Source of the DNA: Lentzea alba
GTDB taxonomy: Bacteria > Actinomycetota > Actinomycetes > Mycobacteriales > Pseudonocardiaceae
Direction: 5' to 3'
Length of the DNA: 64,000 bases
Assembly: GCF_011067745.1 (NCBI RefSeq)
Contig: NZ_JAAMPJ010000007.1
Span: forward strand, 124,001-188,000
Positions 42,838 to 51,457 of this stretch are shown here, in pieces. The position numbers were made by a program, and so were the translations under genes. The number at the start of each line of letters is the position of its first letter. Positions within the stretch are counted from its first letter, which is position 1. A model generated the notes under the pieces. It had not been told where the DNA came from. It ran no database searches and was given only the letters and a program-made list of their open reading frames with translations.

Positions 42838-44004
42838 TCAGGCCGTTTCCAGGCGCACGCCCCACGTGTCGAGCACGACGCTGATCGGCGCGTAGACCAT
42901 GTAGTTGTAGCAACGCGGGCTCACGTCGGGGTTGAGGCCGGTGCAGCCCACCACCGTCGAGCCCGCCAGGATCACGCCGCGGGCCTGCACACCGCCCGTC
43001 ACGGTGGCGAACACGGGGCCGCCGCTGTCACCGCCGGCGATGTAGTGCGCGCTGCCTGAAGCCTTGGCCTCGATGTAGAAGTTGCCCTCGGTCCACGGCA
43101 GGCTCGTGGTGTCGTCGGTGATCGTGCCGCAGCGCTGCCCCGACGACGCACCGGACGCGCACACCGTCTGGCCGACGTAGTTGCGGGCCCAGCCCTTCAC
43201 GGCCGCGGTCGTGTTGCTGCTGTAGCCGCCGGTGTAGACCCGCCCGGTCGTCGCCGGTGAGGACGACGGGTCGATCAGCTGGGAGTCGATGCCGGCGATA
43301 CCCGCGACCGAGGCACCTCCTGGCGCGATGGTCTGGCCCGCGCCGTCGCGGACGGCGGCGTTGGCGCTCTCGTCGCAGTGGTTGGCGCTGAGCAGGCGAC
43401 CTGCCGTGCCCACCAGCACGGAGAACGCCGTCGAACAGGCCGAACCGTTCTGCACCGTGCGGATTCCGCCCTTCCACGGCGGGGCGTCGTTGACCCTGGA
43501 CGCCTTCTCGTACGGGTCGCGGACCTCGAACGCGACCGGCGTCCTGGCCACCGTCTCGGCCACTCGGCTGTCGGTGGCCGACATCATGGCGCCGGGAACC
43601 CGAGCCCGGATGCCGGAACCGTCCGGGTTGACCGCCACCGACTGGAGGTCGACCTGGCGCGCGAACGCGCTCTTGACCAGGCGTTGCGCGGCCTCCATGC
43701 CCTCCACGCGGGAGTACCTGGCGCCCTCGACCAGCTGGACGGACACGCCCAGCGGCTTCGAGTCCGCGTAGGTGCGGACGTCCGCCGGTGCGGTGCCCTT
43801 CCAGTGGACGGTGACCGCACGCCGGTCCTCGTCGACCCTGATACCCGCCAACCCGGTCCTGGCACCGAGGTCGTCGAGACGGCCCGCCACCTCGGCGACG
43901 GCCTCGTTCGACGTCGGTTTCGGCGCGGCGTGCGCGGGCACCACGACCCCGAGCACCACGGCAGCAATCACGCCAACACGAATGAACGCATGCGAAATAG
44001 ACAC
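42838..44004 (-). CDS. Secreted S1-family (streptogrisin-like) serine protease
   Basis: The 388-residue preproprotein starts at GTG 44004 (GAGGGG about 11 nt upstream). A signal peptide (to about 27, PAHAAP) is followed by a propeptide-like region (about 30-170) and a trypsin-like domain: LLSANHCDES with the His, GIDSQLIDP with the likely Asp, and GGDSGGPVF with the nucleophile Ser. Cysteines in QNGSACSTA and NHCDE can pair as in streptogrisins. An extracellular endopeptidase. Confidence 0.85.
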   Translation of the reverse strand: MSISHAFIRVGVIAAVVLGVVVPAHAAPKPTSNEAVAEVAGRLDDLGARTGLAGIRVDEDRRAVTVHWKGTAPADVRTYADSKPLGVSVQLVEGARYSRVEGMEAAQRLVKSAFARQVDLQSVAVNPDGSGIRARVPGAMMSATDSRVAETVARTPVAFEVRDPYEKASRVNDAPPWKGGIRTVQNGSACSTAFSVLVGTAGRLLSANHCDESANAAVRDGAGQTIAPGGASVAGIAGIDSQLIDPSSSPATTGRVYTGGYSSNTTAAVKGWARNYVGQTVCASGASSGQRCGTITDDTTSLPWTEGNFYIEAKASGSAHYIAGGDSGGPVFATVTGGVQARGVILAGSTVVGCTGLNPDVSPRCYNYMVYAPISVVLDTWGVRLETA

Positions 44005-44729
44005 GTTGACGGTGTCCCCTCTTAGGCGCCGCCCCCATGACAGCGCACAACCGCATTGTGCACCGATCGAAACGCCTAGCACCAGAGGCAGAGTTCAGTC
44101 CACTGTGGACTTGCTGCGAGGAGCTTGAGCAGCTGTCCGGGGCGCTCGTCGACGAGCGCGACCCACTCGACGCTGCGAGCCTTGCGACGCCCAGGACGAG
44201 CACGGCATCGCCTACGACGAGCGACTCATGGCGCACGGCGACCACAGCCGGGCCAGCGGCGAGGCGGGCAGGCAGCGGTTGCTCGCCCAGATCCACACCG
44301 AGGCCCCGGCCGCGGTCATCCTGCCACCACGCTCGTGGTCCGCGCGTCCGCTTGACCATTCTTGACAATTGGGCAACGTTCGATGAAATTCGATTGTGCA
44401 CGTTCACACGATTCGACGTTCAGACTCTTGAAAAGATCTCCTTACTGCTGTTCTATCAATGCAGAAAAGCGCCACGAATACTGTGCACGTTCACAAGACC
44501 GAAGTAGGGATTCATGACCGCGTACGGCGCCGGACGTGCGCGAAGAGCAGCCGCGTACCTGTCGGTCCTGGCGCTCTCCGCGACACCGCCGACCCGTGCA
44601 GCCGCCCTCACGATGTGAGGCGTGTTCGACCGCACCGGGCGTCTGCCGCCCCCTCAGGTGGATGCCTTGACCACAACGTCCGGCTCAAACTCTTTCGCCG
44701 CCCCTGCCGAGGAAGAGGTACCTCACTGT
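44005..44729. other. Region with gene scraps and a repeated palindrome
   Basis: Between about 44187 and 44365 a plus-strand frame with protein-like character reads QDEHGIAYDERLMAHGDHSR and ends at TGA 44365; its 5' part seems shifted, so it is a decayed fragment of unknown identity. At 44514-44618 a 34-codon frame resembles a stand-alone signal peptide. Two copies of TGTGCACGTTCACA lie at 44395-44408 and 44482-44495. Confidence 0.35.
44395..44495. promoter_or_regulatory. Pair of direct repeats TGTGCACGTTCACA
   Basis: Identical 14-mers at 44395-44408 and 44482-44495, 87 bp apart. Each is a near-palindrome (TGTG-n-ACGT-n-CACA). They precede the broken cutinase-like gene and may be its old operators. 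Confidence 0.4.
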
Positions 44730-45285
44730 GGCCAGAACCGACCTGCTGAGACGAGCGGTATCGCCTGCGCGGCCACCCTCGGCGTGCTCGCGTCCACCGT
44801 GAACGCGGGTCCGGCGTCCGCCGCCGACAATCCCTTCCAGCGCGGACCGATCCCCACGCAGGCCAGTGTCGCGGCAAGCCGCGGCACCTTCGCCACTGCG
44901 GAAACGAGCCTGGACGGCGGCGACCGTTTCGGCGGGGCGAAGATTTGCCACCCGACCGACACGAGCCGGGGGAAGTTCGCGGCGCTCGCTGTCTCGCCCG
45001 GCTACGCCGCCACCTGGGCGGAATGGTCACCCACAGTCTGCTGACGTCCTGGCCCGGCAGCCGGATCATCTCTGCCAACCCGCAGTCCTGTGTGGATGAC
45101 CAACCCGTCCGGTTCCGTCAACGCCAAGGTCCTGTTCGTCCACGGCGACAAGTATTCGACCACCAGCTACTCGTCCGCCCGCCAGGCCTTCATCGGCGGC
45201 AGCCACACCAGCTTCTGGAGCGACAGACGCTTCCCCAGGGCCGTTGTCGACTGGGCCCGCTTGGTCGTCGAGCCAGGACCGCCTC
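44730..45285 (+). pseudogene. Broken cutinase/PETase-like polyester hydrolase
   Basis: GTG 44730 begins a signal peptide that shifts frame within it. Then ADNPFQRGPIPTQASVAASR and TDTSRGKFAALAVSPGYAAT match the N-terminus of actinobacterial cutinase/PET-hydrolases. The sequence stops at 45044, before the catalytic Ser elbow, and a second alpha/beta-hydrolase-like piece (AKVLFVHGDKYSTTSYSSAR then GGSHTSFWSDRRF, about 45120-45285) follows in another frame. The catalytic core is deleted, so no active enzyme is expected. Confidence 0.75.
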
Positions 45286-45398
45286 CCCTCCGACGCTTCC
45301 GGATCGAAGACCGAGCGGGAACCACGACTGAACGGCCAGTGCGCGATCGGCATCAGGCACGAATCATCCTCCACATCGGACACAAAGGATCGAGCAAC

Positions 45399-46913
45399 GT
45401 GACACGGAAACGCGGATTCAGCGGATTCGGCAGAGGCGTCGGCGCGCTCGCGTCGGCCCTGCTCCTCATCACGACGGGTGCGGCCGTCGGGGACGTCGGC
45501 GCGGCTGCCACGGCACGGATATCCACGACACCGGCCCAGACGATCCAGAACATCGGGGCGTCCGGCGCCTGGTGGGTCAACGACCTCGCCCGCTTCTCCC
45601 CCGCCGTCCAGCAGCGGGTGGCGGAGCTCCTGTTCAGTCCGAGCGGCATCCAGCTGTCGGCTTACCGGTACAACATCGGCGGCGGCGGTACCGGAGTGCG
45701 GGCCGGTGACCGGGCGCCACAGTCGCTGATGGTCTCGCCCGGCCGCTACGACTGGAGCCGCGATCCGGGCGGCACGACCTTTCTGCGCTATGCGGCCAAG
45801 CACGGGGTGCCGGACATAGTCGGGTTCGTCAACAGCGCCCCGGCGACGTGGATGTCCAACGGCAAGAGCTGCGGCGGCACCCTGAAGTCGGGATCACTCC
45901 AGGCATACGCCAACTACATCGCCGACATCGTCACGCACTTCGGCGCCGAGGGCGTGAAGATCAACTACATCAGTCCGATGAACGAACCCGCCGTGTCCTT
46001 CTCCCAATGCACCCAGGAAGGCATGCTGACCCCGGTCAGCCTGCGCGACGACATCGTGCGCACGGTGGGGCAGACCCTGGCGTCACGGGCGCCCTCCACC
46101 CGCGTGAGTGCCGACGAGTCCGACAAGGTCGCCAGGTTCCTCAACGAGGTGCCGCAGTGGATCAACCAGCCGGGCACCTCGCAGTACGTGGCGAACCTCG
46201 CCCACCACACCTACGACTTCCCCACCGACTCGTCGCTCGCGAAGATCCCGCCGATGGCCAAGCAGCACGGCAAACCCACCTGGGCCACCGAGATCTGCTG
46301 CTGGAGCAACAGCAGCTCGCCCGCCTACGGCGCCCAGTACGACCCGACCATCTCCGGCGGCCTCGCCATGGCGAGCATCATCCACCGGGACTTCACCATC
46401 GCCGGCGACTCCGCGTTCCACTGGTGGACCGCCCTGTCCAAGGTCATGGGGTGCAACCCCGGCAGCAACCCGTCCTGCGCGACCACCATCAACACCACGG
46501 GCTACAACGACGGGCTCATCTACTTCGACCCGAACTACGCGAGCAACGGCAACCAGAACCTCTACCTCACCAAGCGGTTCTACACCCTCGGCCAGTACAG
46601 CAAGTTCGTCCGTCCCGGCTCCGTCCGCTACCCCGTTACCGGCGCACCGAGCGGTGTGCAGATCCTGGCCACCTCTCTGGGCGGCACCTGGACGCTGGTG
46701 GTCAACAACGTCAACACCAGCGCCCAGACCGTCAGCGTGCAGCTGCCAGGCAGCGGCGTCTCAGCGAGCGGCGCGTATCGCACCAGCGCGTCGGAGAACC
46801 TTGCCGCAACCGGACTTCCGGCGGTGGCCAACGGCACCGCCACGCTGAACCTGCCGGCCAGGAGCGTCACGACGTACACCTTCCGCACGGCTGCCGCCAT
46901 GACGGGCCCGTAG
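45399..46913 (+). CDS. Secreted GH30-family glycosidase
   Basis: The 504-residue protein starts at GTG 45399 (AAAGGATCGAG upstream) with a signal peptide to about 36. The barrel has QNIGASGAWWVNDLARFSP at its start, YISPMNEPAVSF (acid/base Glu) and PTWATEICCWSNSS (nucleophile Glu), and the C-terminal beta domain closes the GH30 fold. The sequence style is closest to endo-beta-1,6-galactanase-like GH30 enzymes, fitting arabinogalactan breakdown with the GH54 enzyme. It is the only glycosidase here without a lectin domain and the only one on the plus strand. Confidence 0.85.
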   Translation: MTRKRGFSGFGRGVGALASALLLITTGAAVGDVGAAATARISTTPAQTIQNIGASGAWWVNDLARFSPAVQQRVAELLFSPSGIQLSAYRYNIGGGGTGVRAGDRAPQSLMVSPGRYDWSRDPGGTTFLRYAAKHGVPDIVGFVNSAPATWMSNGKSCGGTLKSGSLQAYANYIADIVTHFGAEGVKINYISPMNEPAVSFSQCTQEGMLTPVSLRDDIVRTVGQTLASRAPSTRVSADESDKVARFLNEVPQWINQPGTSQYVANLAHHTYDFPTDSSLAKIPPMAKQHGKPTWATEICCWSNSSSPAYGAQYDPTISGGLAMASIIHRDFTIAGDSAFHWWTALSKVMGCNPGSNPSCATTINTTGYNDGLIYFDPNYASNGNQNLYLTKRFYTLGQYSKFVRPGSVRYPVTGAPSGVQILATSLGGTWTLVVNNVNTSAQTVSVQLPGSGVSASGAYRTSASENLAATGLPAVANGTATLNLPARSVTTYTFRTAAAMTGP

Positions 46914-46958
46914 GCGCCTTTCGACACAACCCTGTCCCTGCAAGGAGTCATCGTATCG

Positions 46959-47445
46959 ATGCGACAACGCACCTTCCTGAGGCTGAGCACGGCCGCGGCG
47001 GTGACCACGGGCAGCGCGACCTTGCTCTCTTCGATCGCCCAGGCCTTCACCGACCACGTCGGCCGACGCGTGTCCTGCGAACCTCTTGCTCGAGCGAACG
47101 TACAGGCCCACCTGGCCGACGAACTTCCACGGCCACAACCGCCCCGCAGGCTTCAGCGACGAAGCCAGCGACCGCGACGTCCTTGTCATGCCGCTGGCCG
47201 CACTGGGTCATGCTGCCGGCCGCACTGGCTGCGGCGTTTCCCGGCGGCCGGCACACCATCGAACGACTCACCCCGGTCGGCACTGACGACGCACTGCTGT
47301 GCCGGCGGTTCACCGGCACCCCCTTCCTCGGTGCCGTGACAGCCGGTGCCCGCGTGGACTTCGCCGGCACCGACCTGCTCACCCCCTCTCAGCCGACTGC
47401 GTCCGGACCACACCGGATCATGACCGTGTCACCGACGCCGGAAAG
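46959..47445 (+). pseudogene. Broken secreted protein gene
   Basis: ATG 46959 starts a signal peptide (MRQRTFLRLSTAAAVTTGSA then LLSSIAQA). The frame then changes at least twice: TNFHGHNRPAGFSDEASDRD in one frame (about 47115) and GTDDALLCRRFTGTPFLGAV in another (about 47280-47340). The pieces look coding but no family was recognised. It lies 45 bp behind the GH30 gene, probably once its operon partner. Confidence 0.5.
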
Positions 47446-47447
47446 CA

Positions 47448-47486
47448 AGCGGCGGCCGCATCGAGAAAGTCGATACGGCCGCCGCT
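47448..47486. terminator. Hairpin terminator between GH30 region and SnoaL-like gene
   Basis: 17-bp arms (AGCGGCGGCCGCATCGA and complement, one mismatch) with a GAAAG loop. It sits between converging transcripts, so it may serve both. Confidence 0.65.
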
Positions 47487-47534
47487 GCCGTGACGAGGTT
47501 CCGTCGCCCGACGGTGATGCCGGGATGACGAGAA

Positions 47535-47885
47535 TCAGACGCCGTAGGGGTTTTCGATGATGTAGACCCAGCCCCCCTCGCTCGTCCTCCTCATCACCTC
47601 GACCGACTTCCCTTCCACGGTGCCGCTCTCGCTCGTGATCTGCCAGGACGGCTGGACCATCGCCAGGTCGCCGTTCTGATGGACCGACGCGGCCTTCACC
47701 TCCATGGTGCTGGGCGAGGCGAGGTAGGGCTTCAGCGCTTCCTTGATGCTTTCCCTGCCGTAGACCGGCTGCTGTCCCGGTCCCGGTACGAACATGGCGT
47801 CTTCGTCGAACAGGGAACCCAGTCCGTCGAGGTCCTGGTCCTTGAGGTACTGGGCGAAGCGCTCGTGCACGACTTCCGGTGTCAT
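47535..47885 (-). CDS. SnoaL/DUF4440-like small protein
   Basis: The 116-residue alpha+beta protein is of the NTF2-like fold: VVHERFAQYLKDQDLDGLGS then LFDEDAMFVPGPGQQPVYG, and the C-terminal VEVMRRTSEGGWVYIIENPY. Members are stress-associated ketosteroid-isomerase-like proteins or polyketide cyclases. No catalytic residues can be assigned; ATG 47885 has AAAAGGAAAG upstream. Confidence 0.8.
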   Translation of the reverse strand: MTPEVVHERFAQYLKDQDLDGLGSLFDEDAMFVPGPGQQPVYGRESIKEALKPYLASPSTMEVKAASVHQNGDLAMVQPSWQITSESGTVEGKSVEVMRRTSEGGWVYIIENPYGV

Positions 47886-48041
47886 GTTCTTTCCTTTTTC
47901 GTTTCTTCGTTGCGAACTGGCGGGTCGGCTACAGGCCGATCTGCGTGAGCCGTTGACCGTGCGGTGACCGCAGCCCGCTCCCGCGTCTCGGCGGCTTGGA
48001 AAGGGCGGGCTGGTGCGCCGGCGGCGGCCCTGGGTGAGGTG

Positions 48042-48854
48042 TCAGCGGGTGTGCGGGTCCGGCAGGGTGACGGGCCGCCCCAAGGTGGGCCAGTGCAGCG
48101 GGGCGCCGGCGGCGTCGAAGGTCTGCTGGACGTGGTTGCGGTCTTCGGTGTAGTGGGCCCAGCCCTCGGCGTGCACGGCCACCACGAGGGGATCGCCGAG
48201 CAGGCGGCGGGCCTCGACGGCCTGTGCCGCGGTCAGTGACAGTCGTATGTCACCGAATGCCTCGAAGCCTGCCGCGCCCAGGTGCAACAGCGCCACGTCT
48301 ACGCGGTGCCGGTCGGCCAGGGCGCTCATCGCGTCCAGGTCGACGGTGTCACCGGAGACGTACACCGTCGGTGCCGAGCCGTCGTCGGTGTGCAGGAGGA
48401 AACCAGTGACCGGACCGGTGATGGCCTCGGTGCCGACGGGACCGTGGCGGGCGGGGACCGCGGTGATGTTCAGCGGCGTGCGGCCCGGCTTCGACAGGGT
48501 CCGGGTCTGCCAGGGCTCCAGGCCGACAGCTGCGCCACCGAGATCCTCGGCGCCGGCGACGGTGGTGAACACCTCCGAGGCACCGGAGGCCACCGCACGC
48601 CCGGCGGTGTCGAGGTTGTCCTGGTGCTCGGTGTGGCTGACCAGGACGGCGTCGAGGGCGGGCAGTTGTGAGGGGTCCAGCGCCGAGCCAGCGGTCTTGC
48701 GCACCACGACCGGGCCGTTCTGGTACTCGGTGCCGGCGGCGTCGAAGGTCGGGTCGGTCAGCAGCGTCCATCCGGCCAGGTGGATCAGCGCGGTGGGGCC
48801 GCCGAGCACCGTCGCGGTGTTCGCGGCGCGGGTCACGGCAACGTCGGTTACCAC
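48042..48854 (-). CDS. MBL-fold metallo-hydrolase
   Basis: The 270-residue protein has the metallo-beta-lactamase fold of the UlaG/lactonase-like type: TALIHLAGWTLLTDPTFDAA, metal motif VSHTEHQDNLD (H-x-x-H-x-D-N), SGDTVDLDAM and VAVHAEGWAHYTED. GTG 48854 with AAGGAG upstream is the start. It is divergent from the HxlR regulator and shares its promoter region with an inverted repeat, so HxlR probably controls it. Confidence 0.88.
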   Translation of the reverse strand: MVTDVAVTRAANTATVLGGPTALIHLAGWTLLTDPTFDAAGTEYQNGPVVVRKTAGSALDPSQLPALDAVLVSHTEHQDNLDTAGRAVASGASEVFTTVAGAEDLGGAAVGLEPWQTRTLSKPGRTPLNITAVPARHGPVGTEAITGPVTGFLLHTDDGSAPTVYVSGDTVDLDAMSALADRHRVDVALLHLGAAGFEAFGDIRLSLTAAQAVEARRLLGDPLVVAVHAEGWAHYTEDRNHVQQTFDAAGAPLHWPTLGRPVTLPDPHTR

Positions 48855-48902
48855 AGGTACTCCTTGACGATCAGCGGTTGGCTCACTCACTCTGACCGAG
48901 TA

Positions 48903-48919
48903 ACTTCCTCTTAGGAAGT
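48903..48919. promoter_or_regulatory. Inverted repeat ACTTCC-N5-GGAAGT, likely HxlR operator
   Basis: Perfect 6-bp arms between the MBL start (48854) and the HxlR start (48945), followed by ACAT. It resembles HxlR-type sites rich in AAGTA/TACTT. Confidence 0.55.
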
Positions 48920-48944
48920 ACATACCTTCAGGTGAGGTGAGCAC

Positions 48945-49319
48945 GTGCAGGAAAGCACGCGAGGCAACGTCCGCGATCCCGCCTGCCCCGGCAGGCAGCT
49001 GTTCGACCTGGTCACCGCCCGGTGGGCCGCCCTGGTCCTGGTCGACCTCATGGACGGCCCGCAACGCTGGTCCGAGCTGCGCCGGCGGGCCGGCGGCGTC
49101 AGCGACAAGATGCTCGCGCAGACCCTGCGCGACCTCGAAGCAGGTGGACTGATCACCCGCATCGTGCACACCAGCCGCCCACCGACGGTGCAGTACGCCC
49201 TGACCGACCTCGCCCGCGGCGTCACCCCAGCACTGCAACACCTGCAGGACTGGGCCGAAGAACACACCAGCGACTACGCCCACCACCGACACACCCACAC
49301 CACAGATCCGCAGCCCTGA
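48945..49319 (+). CDS. HxlR-family transcriptional regulator
   Basis: The 124-residue winged-helix protein has the family hallmarks CPGRQLFDLVTARWAALVLV, RWSELRRRAGGVSDKMLAQTL and LITRIVHTSRPPTVQYALT. A single N-terminal cysteine (Cys14) may sense electrophiles or redox state as in HypR. GTG 48945 follows GGTGAGGTGAGC. Divergent partner is the MBL hydrolase. Confidence 0.9.
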   Translation: MQESTRGNVRDPACPGRQLFDLVTARWAALVLVDLMDGPQRWSELRRRAGGVSDKMLAQTLRDLEAGGLITRIVHTSRPPTVQYALTDLARGVTPALQHLQDWAEEHTSDYAHHRHTHTTDPQP

Positions 49320-49588
49320 AAGGCAGGCTCGGTGTGCACACGTCACCGTGCCGGCGATGCGTTGGCCCGCCAGTCGTCCAGGCCCACGCGAGGTGCGAGG
49401 TCTCAGGCTCCAGGCGAGCATCTCCATGCGGCGGCTGACGACGTAGGCCGGGGTGGGCGCAGTGACTCGAGCACCAGCTCAAGTTGAGGACGCACCCCTG
49501 CGGCTGGGCGCGGACTGGAAGGTCCCCGCGTGGTGTGCGGCTCGCCGTCCGGGGTACTCGACCGGGCAACCCCGACGGGAGCGAGCCC

Positions 49589-49819
49589 ATGCGTGGTGAC
49601 GTCGAAACCTACTTCGAAGACGGCCGGTGGAAGAACAAGGTCCAGGGCAGCGAACAGGTCTCCAGCACCCACCTCACCAAGGAGGAAGCAACCACGAACG
49701 GTCGTGAGATGGCGATCGTGCACGCGGTCGACCACATCATCCGGGACCGTGACGGCACGATCAGCGAGCACGACGTCTACCCCCGCGGCCGCGCCCCCCA
49801 CACCGACCTCCCCAGCTGA
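49589..49819 (+). CDS. DUF2188-like small protein
   Basis: The 76-residue protein (ATG 49589, GGGAGCGAG upstream) reads VETYFEDGRWKNKVQGSEQV then HLTKEEATTNGREMAI and DRDGTISEHDVYP. This is the DUF2188 pattern: Trp-x-V start, an EA-x-x-xAR/K helix and a C-terminal DGTI--DxY strand. A small alpha/beta protein of unknown role. Confidence 0.75.
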   Translation: MRGDVETYFEDGRWKNKVQGSEQVSSTHLTKEEATTNGREMAIVHAVDHIIRDRDGTISEHDVYPRGRAPHTDLPS

Positions 49820-49947
49820 GCCCGCGTCCGGTTCTGCGGTGTTACCGCAGGTGCACATACCTGATCGGCCACATCGGTCGGTGAACGACGCGCGAGTGGC
49901 GGTGATGGGCGCGCGGGAGCGGGAGGACGTCGAGAGCGACTCCGGTG

Positions 49948-50175
49948 TCACCAGGGCCGCTTGGCCGGAATGACGAGCGCGGGGACATCGATGGCCGGGT
50001 CGGTCGACAGCGGTCGCCAGCTCCCGGCGAAGTGCCTGCCGGACATCGCATCCGGCTTGAGCGGCAACCTCAGACCGTGGTGCACGGTCGACGCCGCAGT
50101 AGTGCAGAGCAGATCCGAGATCATCTCGGCGCTCCCGCCTCCAGCTGAACCAGCCGGGTCTCGTGGTACGCCCAA
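49948..50175 (-). pseudogene. Decayed copy of a DUF5994 protein
   Basis: The frame ends LRLPLKPDAMSGRHFAGSWR then PLSTDPAIDVPALVIP, which aligns with the opening of the intact DUF5994 protein at 55295 (LRLRPKAPTTGHVDGAWWPR, SRDLAAELPALL). Nothing equivalent to the remaining 110 residues follows. Probably a truncated duplicate. Confidence 0.5.
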
Positions 50176-50505
50176 GGCCGCATCAGCTTGACCGCCGGTG
50201 CTACGACGTGCCTTCGGTCAACTCCATCCTACGCCGCTCCAGCCGCGGGAAGGTTCGAGGATGTCAACGTCGCGGCGAACGACAACGCCCGGCAGCAACA
50301 CCGAACATCGCCGCGGTACCGCCACGGCGATGCATGTGCGTTGGACATTCCTCGACGGCATCCCGCCTTCTTCTTTCCGTCCATTGTGGAGCTTTGGTGG
50401 AGGGCACCCGGCGGGCGAAGCCGCGCAGCCGAGCACGAGCGGGATCGCGAGCAGGGACCGCGCTCCAGTGCCGAGGCGTTGCCGGACCGACCGGCACCTG
50501 TGCCG
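50176..50505. other. Intergenic region, no gene seen
   Basis: About 330 bp without a convincing frame. It lies downstream of the HPF-like gene on the minus strand; no strong hairpin with a T run was noticed. Confidence 0.35.
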
Positions 50506-50889
50506 CTAGCCGAGTTCGGGCGGTGTCGGGACGGATCGCAGCGCGCGGTTGCTGCGCGGCTCGGTGCGAGTCTTGGTTTCGCCGACCTGACGGATCAGCT
50601 CGTCGCGGACCTCGTTGAGCGCCGCGGGAAGCTCTCGCTGGGCCGAGGTGGCGACGAGGTGCAGCCGGTGGCCGTGGTTGATCCAGCACTGCAGCATGAC
50701 GCGCTGCTCGGCGCCCTTGCGATCCTTGAGACTGATCTCCAGTTCGATCTCGTCGTCGCGGTACGACCGCAGACGGGAACCGAGCGCGGCCAGGCGATCC
50801 ACGACCCAGTCGCGTTCGGAGGAGTGGAAGCCGCTGGCGAGGTGCAGGCGCTGTGCGATCACTGAAGCATCTTCGGGAGTTGCGTTCAT
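50506..50889 (-). CDS. HPF/RaiA-like ribosome-associated protein 1
   Basis: The 127-residue protein resembles the hibernation-promoting-factor fold: SSERDWVVDRLAALGSRLRS, ELEISLKDRKGAEQRVMLQC, HRLHLVATSAQRELPAALNE, VRDELIRQVGETKTR. It is a close paralogue of the protein at 58469, whose start fixes this one at ATG 50889 (PEDASVIAQR aligns with PEDTAVFARR). Basic-residue density is moderate, so ribosome binding is an inference. Confidence 0.75.
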   Translation of the reverse strand: MNATPEDASVIAQRLHLASGFHSSERDWVVDRLAALGSRLRSYRDDEIELEISLKDRKGAEQRVMLQCWINHGHRLHLVATSAQRELPAALNEVRDELIRQVGETKTRTEPRSNRALRSVPTPPELG

Positions 50890-51457
50890 GCGTTGTCGCT
50901 GACGGTGCTCACTGAAATCTCTCCTCATGGCCAAGACGAACCGCCTGCCCTGCGGGCGGGAAGCTGACCTCAGCCGCAAACCTGGGAACGTCGAAATAAT
51001 CTCTTTCACATACTCTATATCACCTGCGTGCACTATCACCTGAAATTCACATGAGAATCCGGCGATGATGCCCCTTCGGTCGCCGAGGAGCTCAGCACCG
51101 TCCCACATCCAGCCCTTCGCAGGGCATCTAGCAGGGCGAACGGACCGATCGGCGGTGTCGCACCTGAAGCTCCGCAAGCGCCTGCCGACCATATAAGTAA
51201 CGCGAGATATTTCAGTCGATCAGGAGCGGAACGGTGTAGGGTTGATTTTGTCGAGGATCTCTCCCGCTGAGCGGTCCAGCTCAGGCTGTACTCATCGAAA
51301 CCTGAACCGGCCATTTTTCCGCCCGAGACGGTGGGCGCGCCTGCTACCCAGCCGGGTTTGTGACCGGCGTGGCGGGGAACTCCGAGCAGACGCAGGCGGA
51401 CACCTGCCAACTCATCGATGATCCCAGACCCCGGCGTCGGAGATCGACACTGGAGGT
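50890..51457. other. AT-rich intergenic region
   Basis: The stretch 50990-51060 and again 51190-51250 is clearly AT-richer than the rest (for example CTTTCACATACTCTATATCA) and presumably holds the promoters of the HPF-like gene and of the transporter at 51458. Frames here lack coding character. Confidence 0.4.

Noticed and set aside
45848..47560. Long plus-strand frame running over the GH30 gene and the broken gene behind it
   Set aside because: It is out of frame with the GH30 protein and is arginine/proline-rich shadow; only its last part coincides with a piece of the broken gene.
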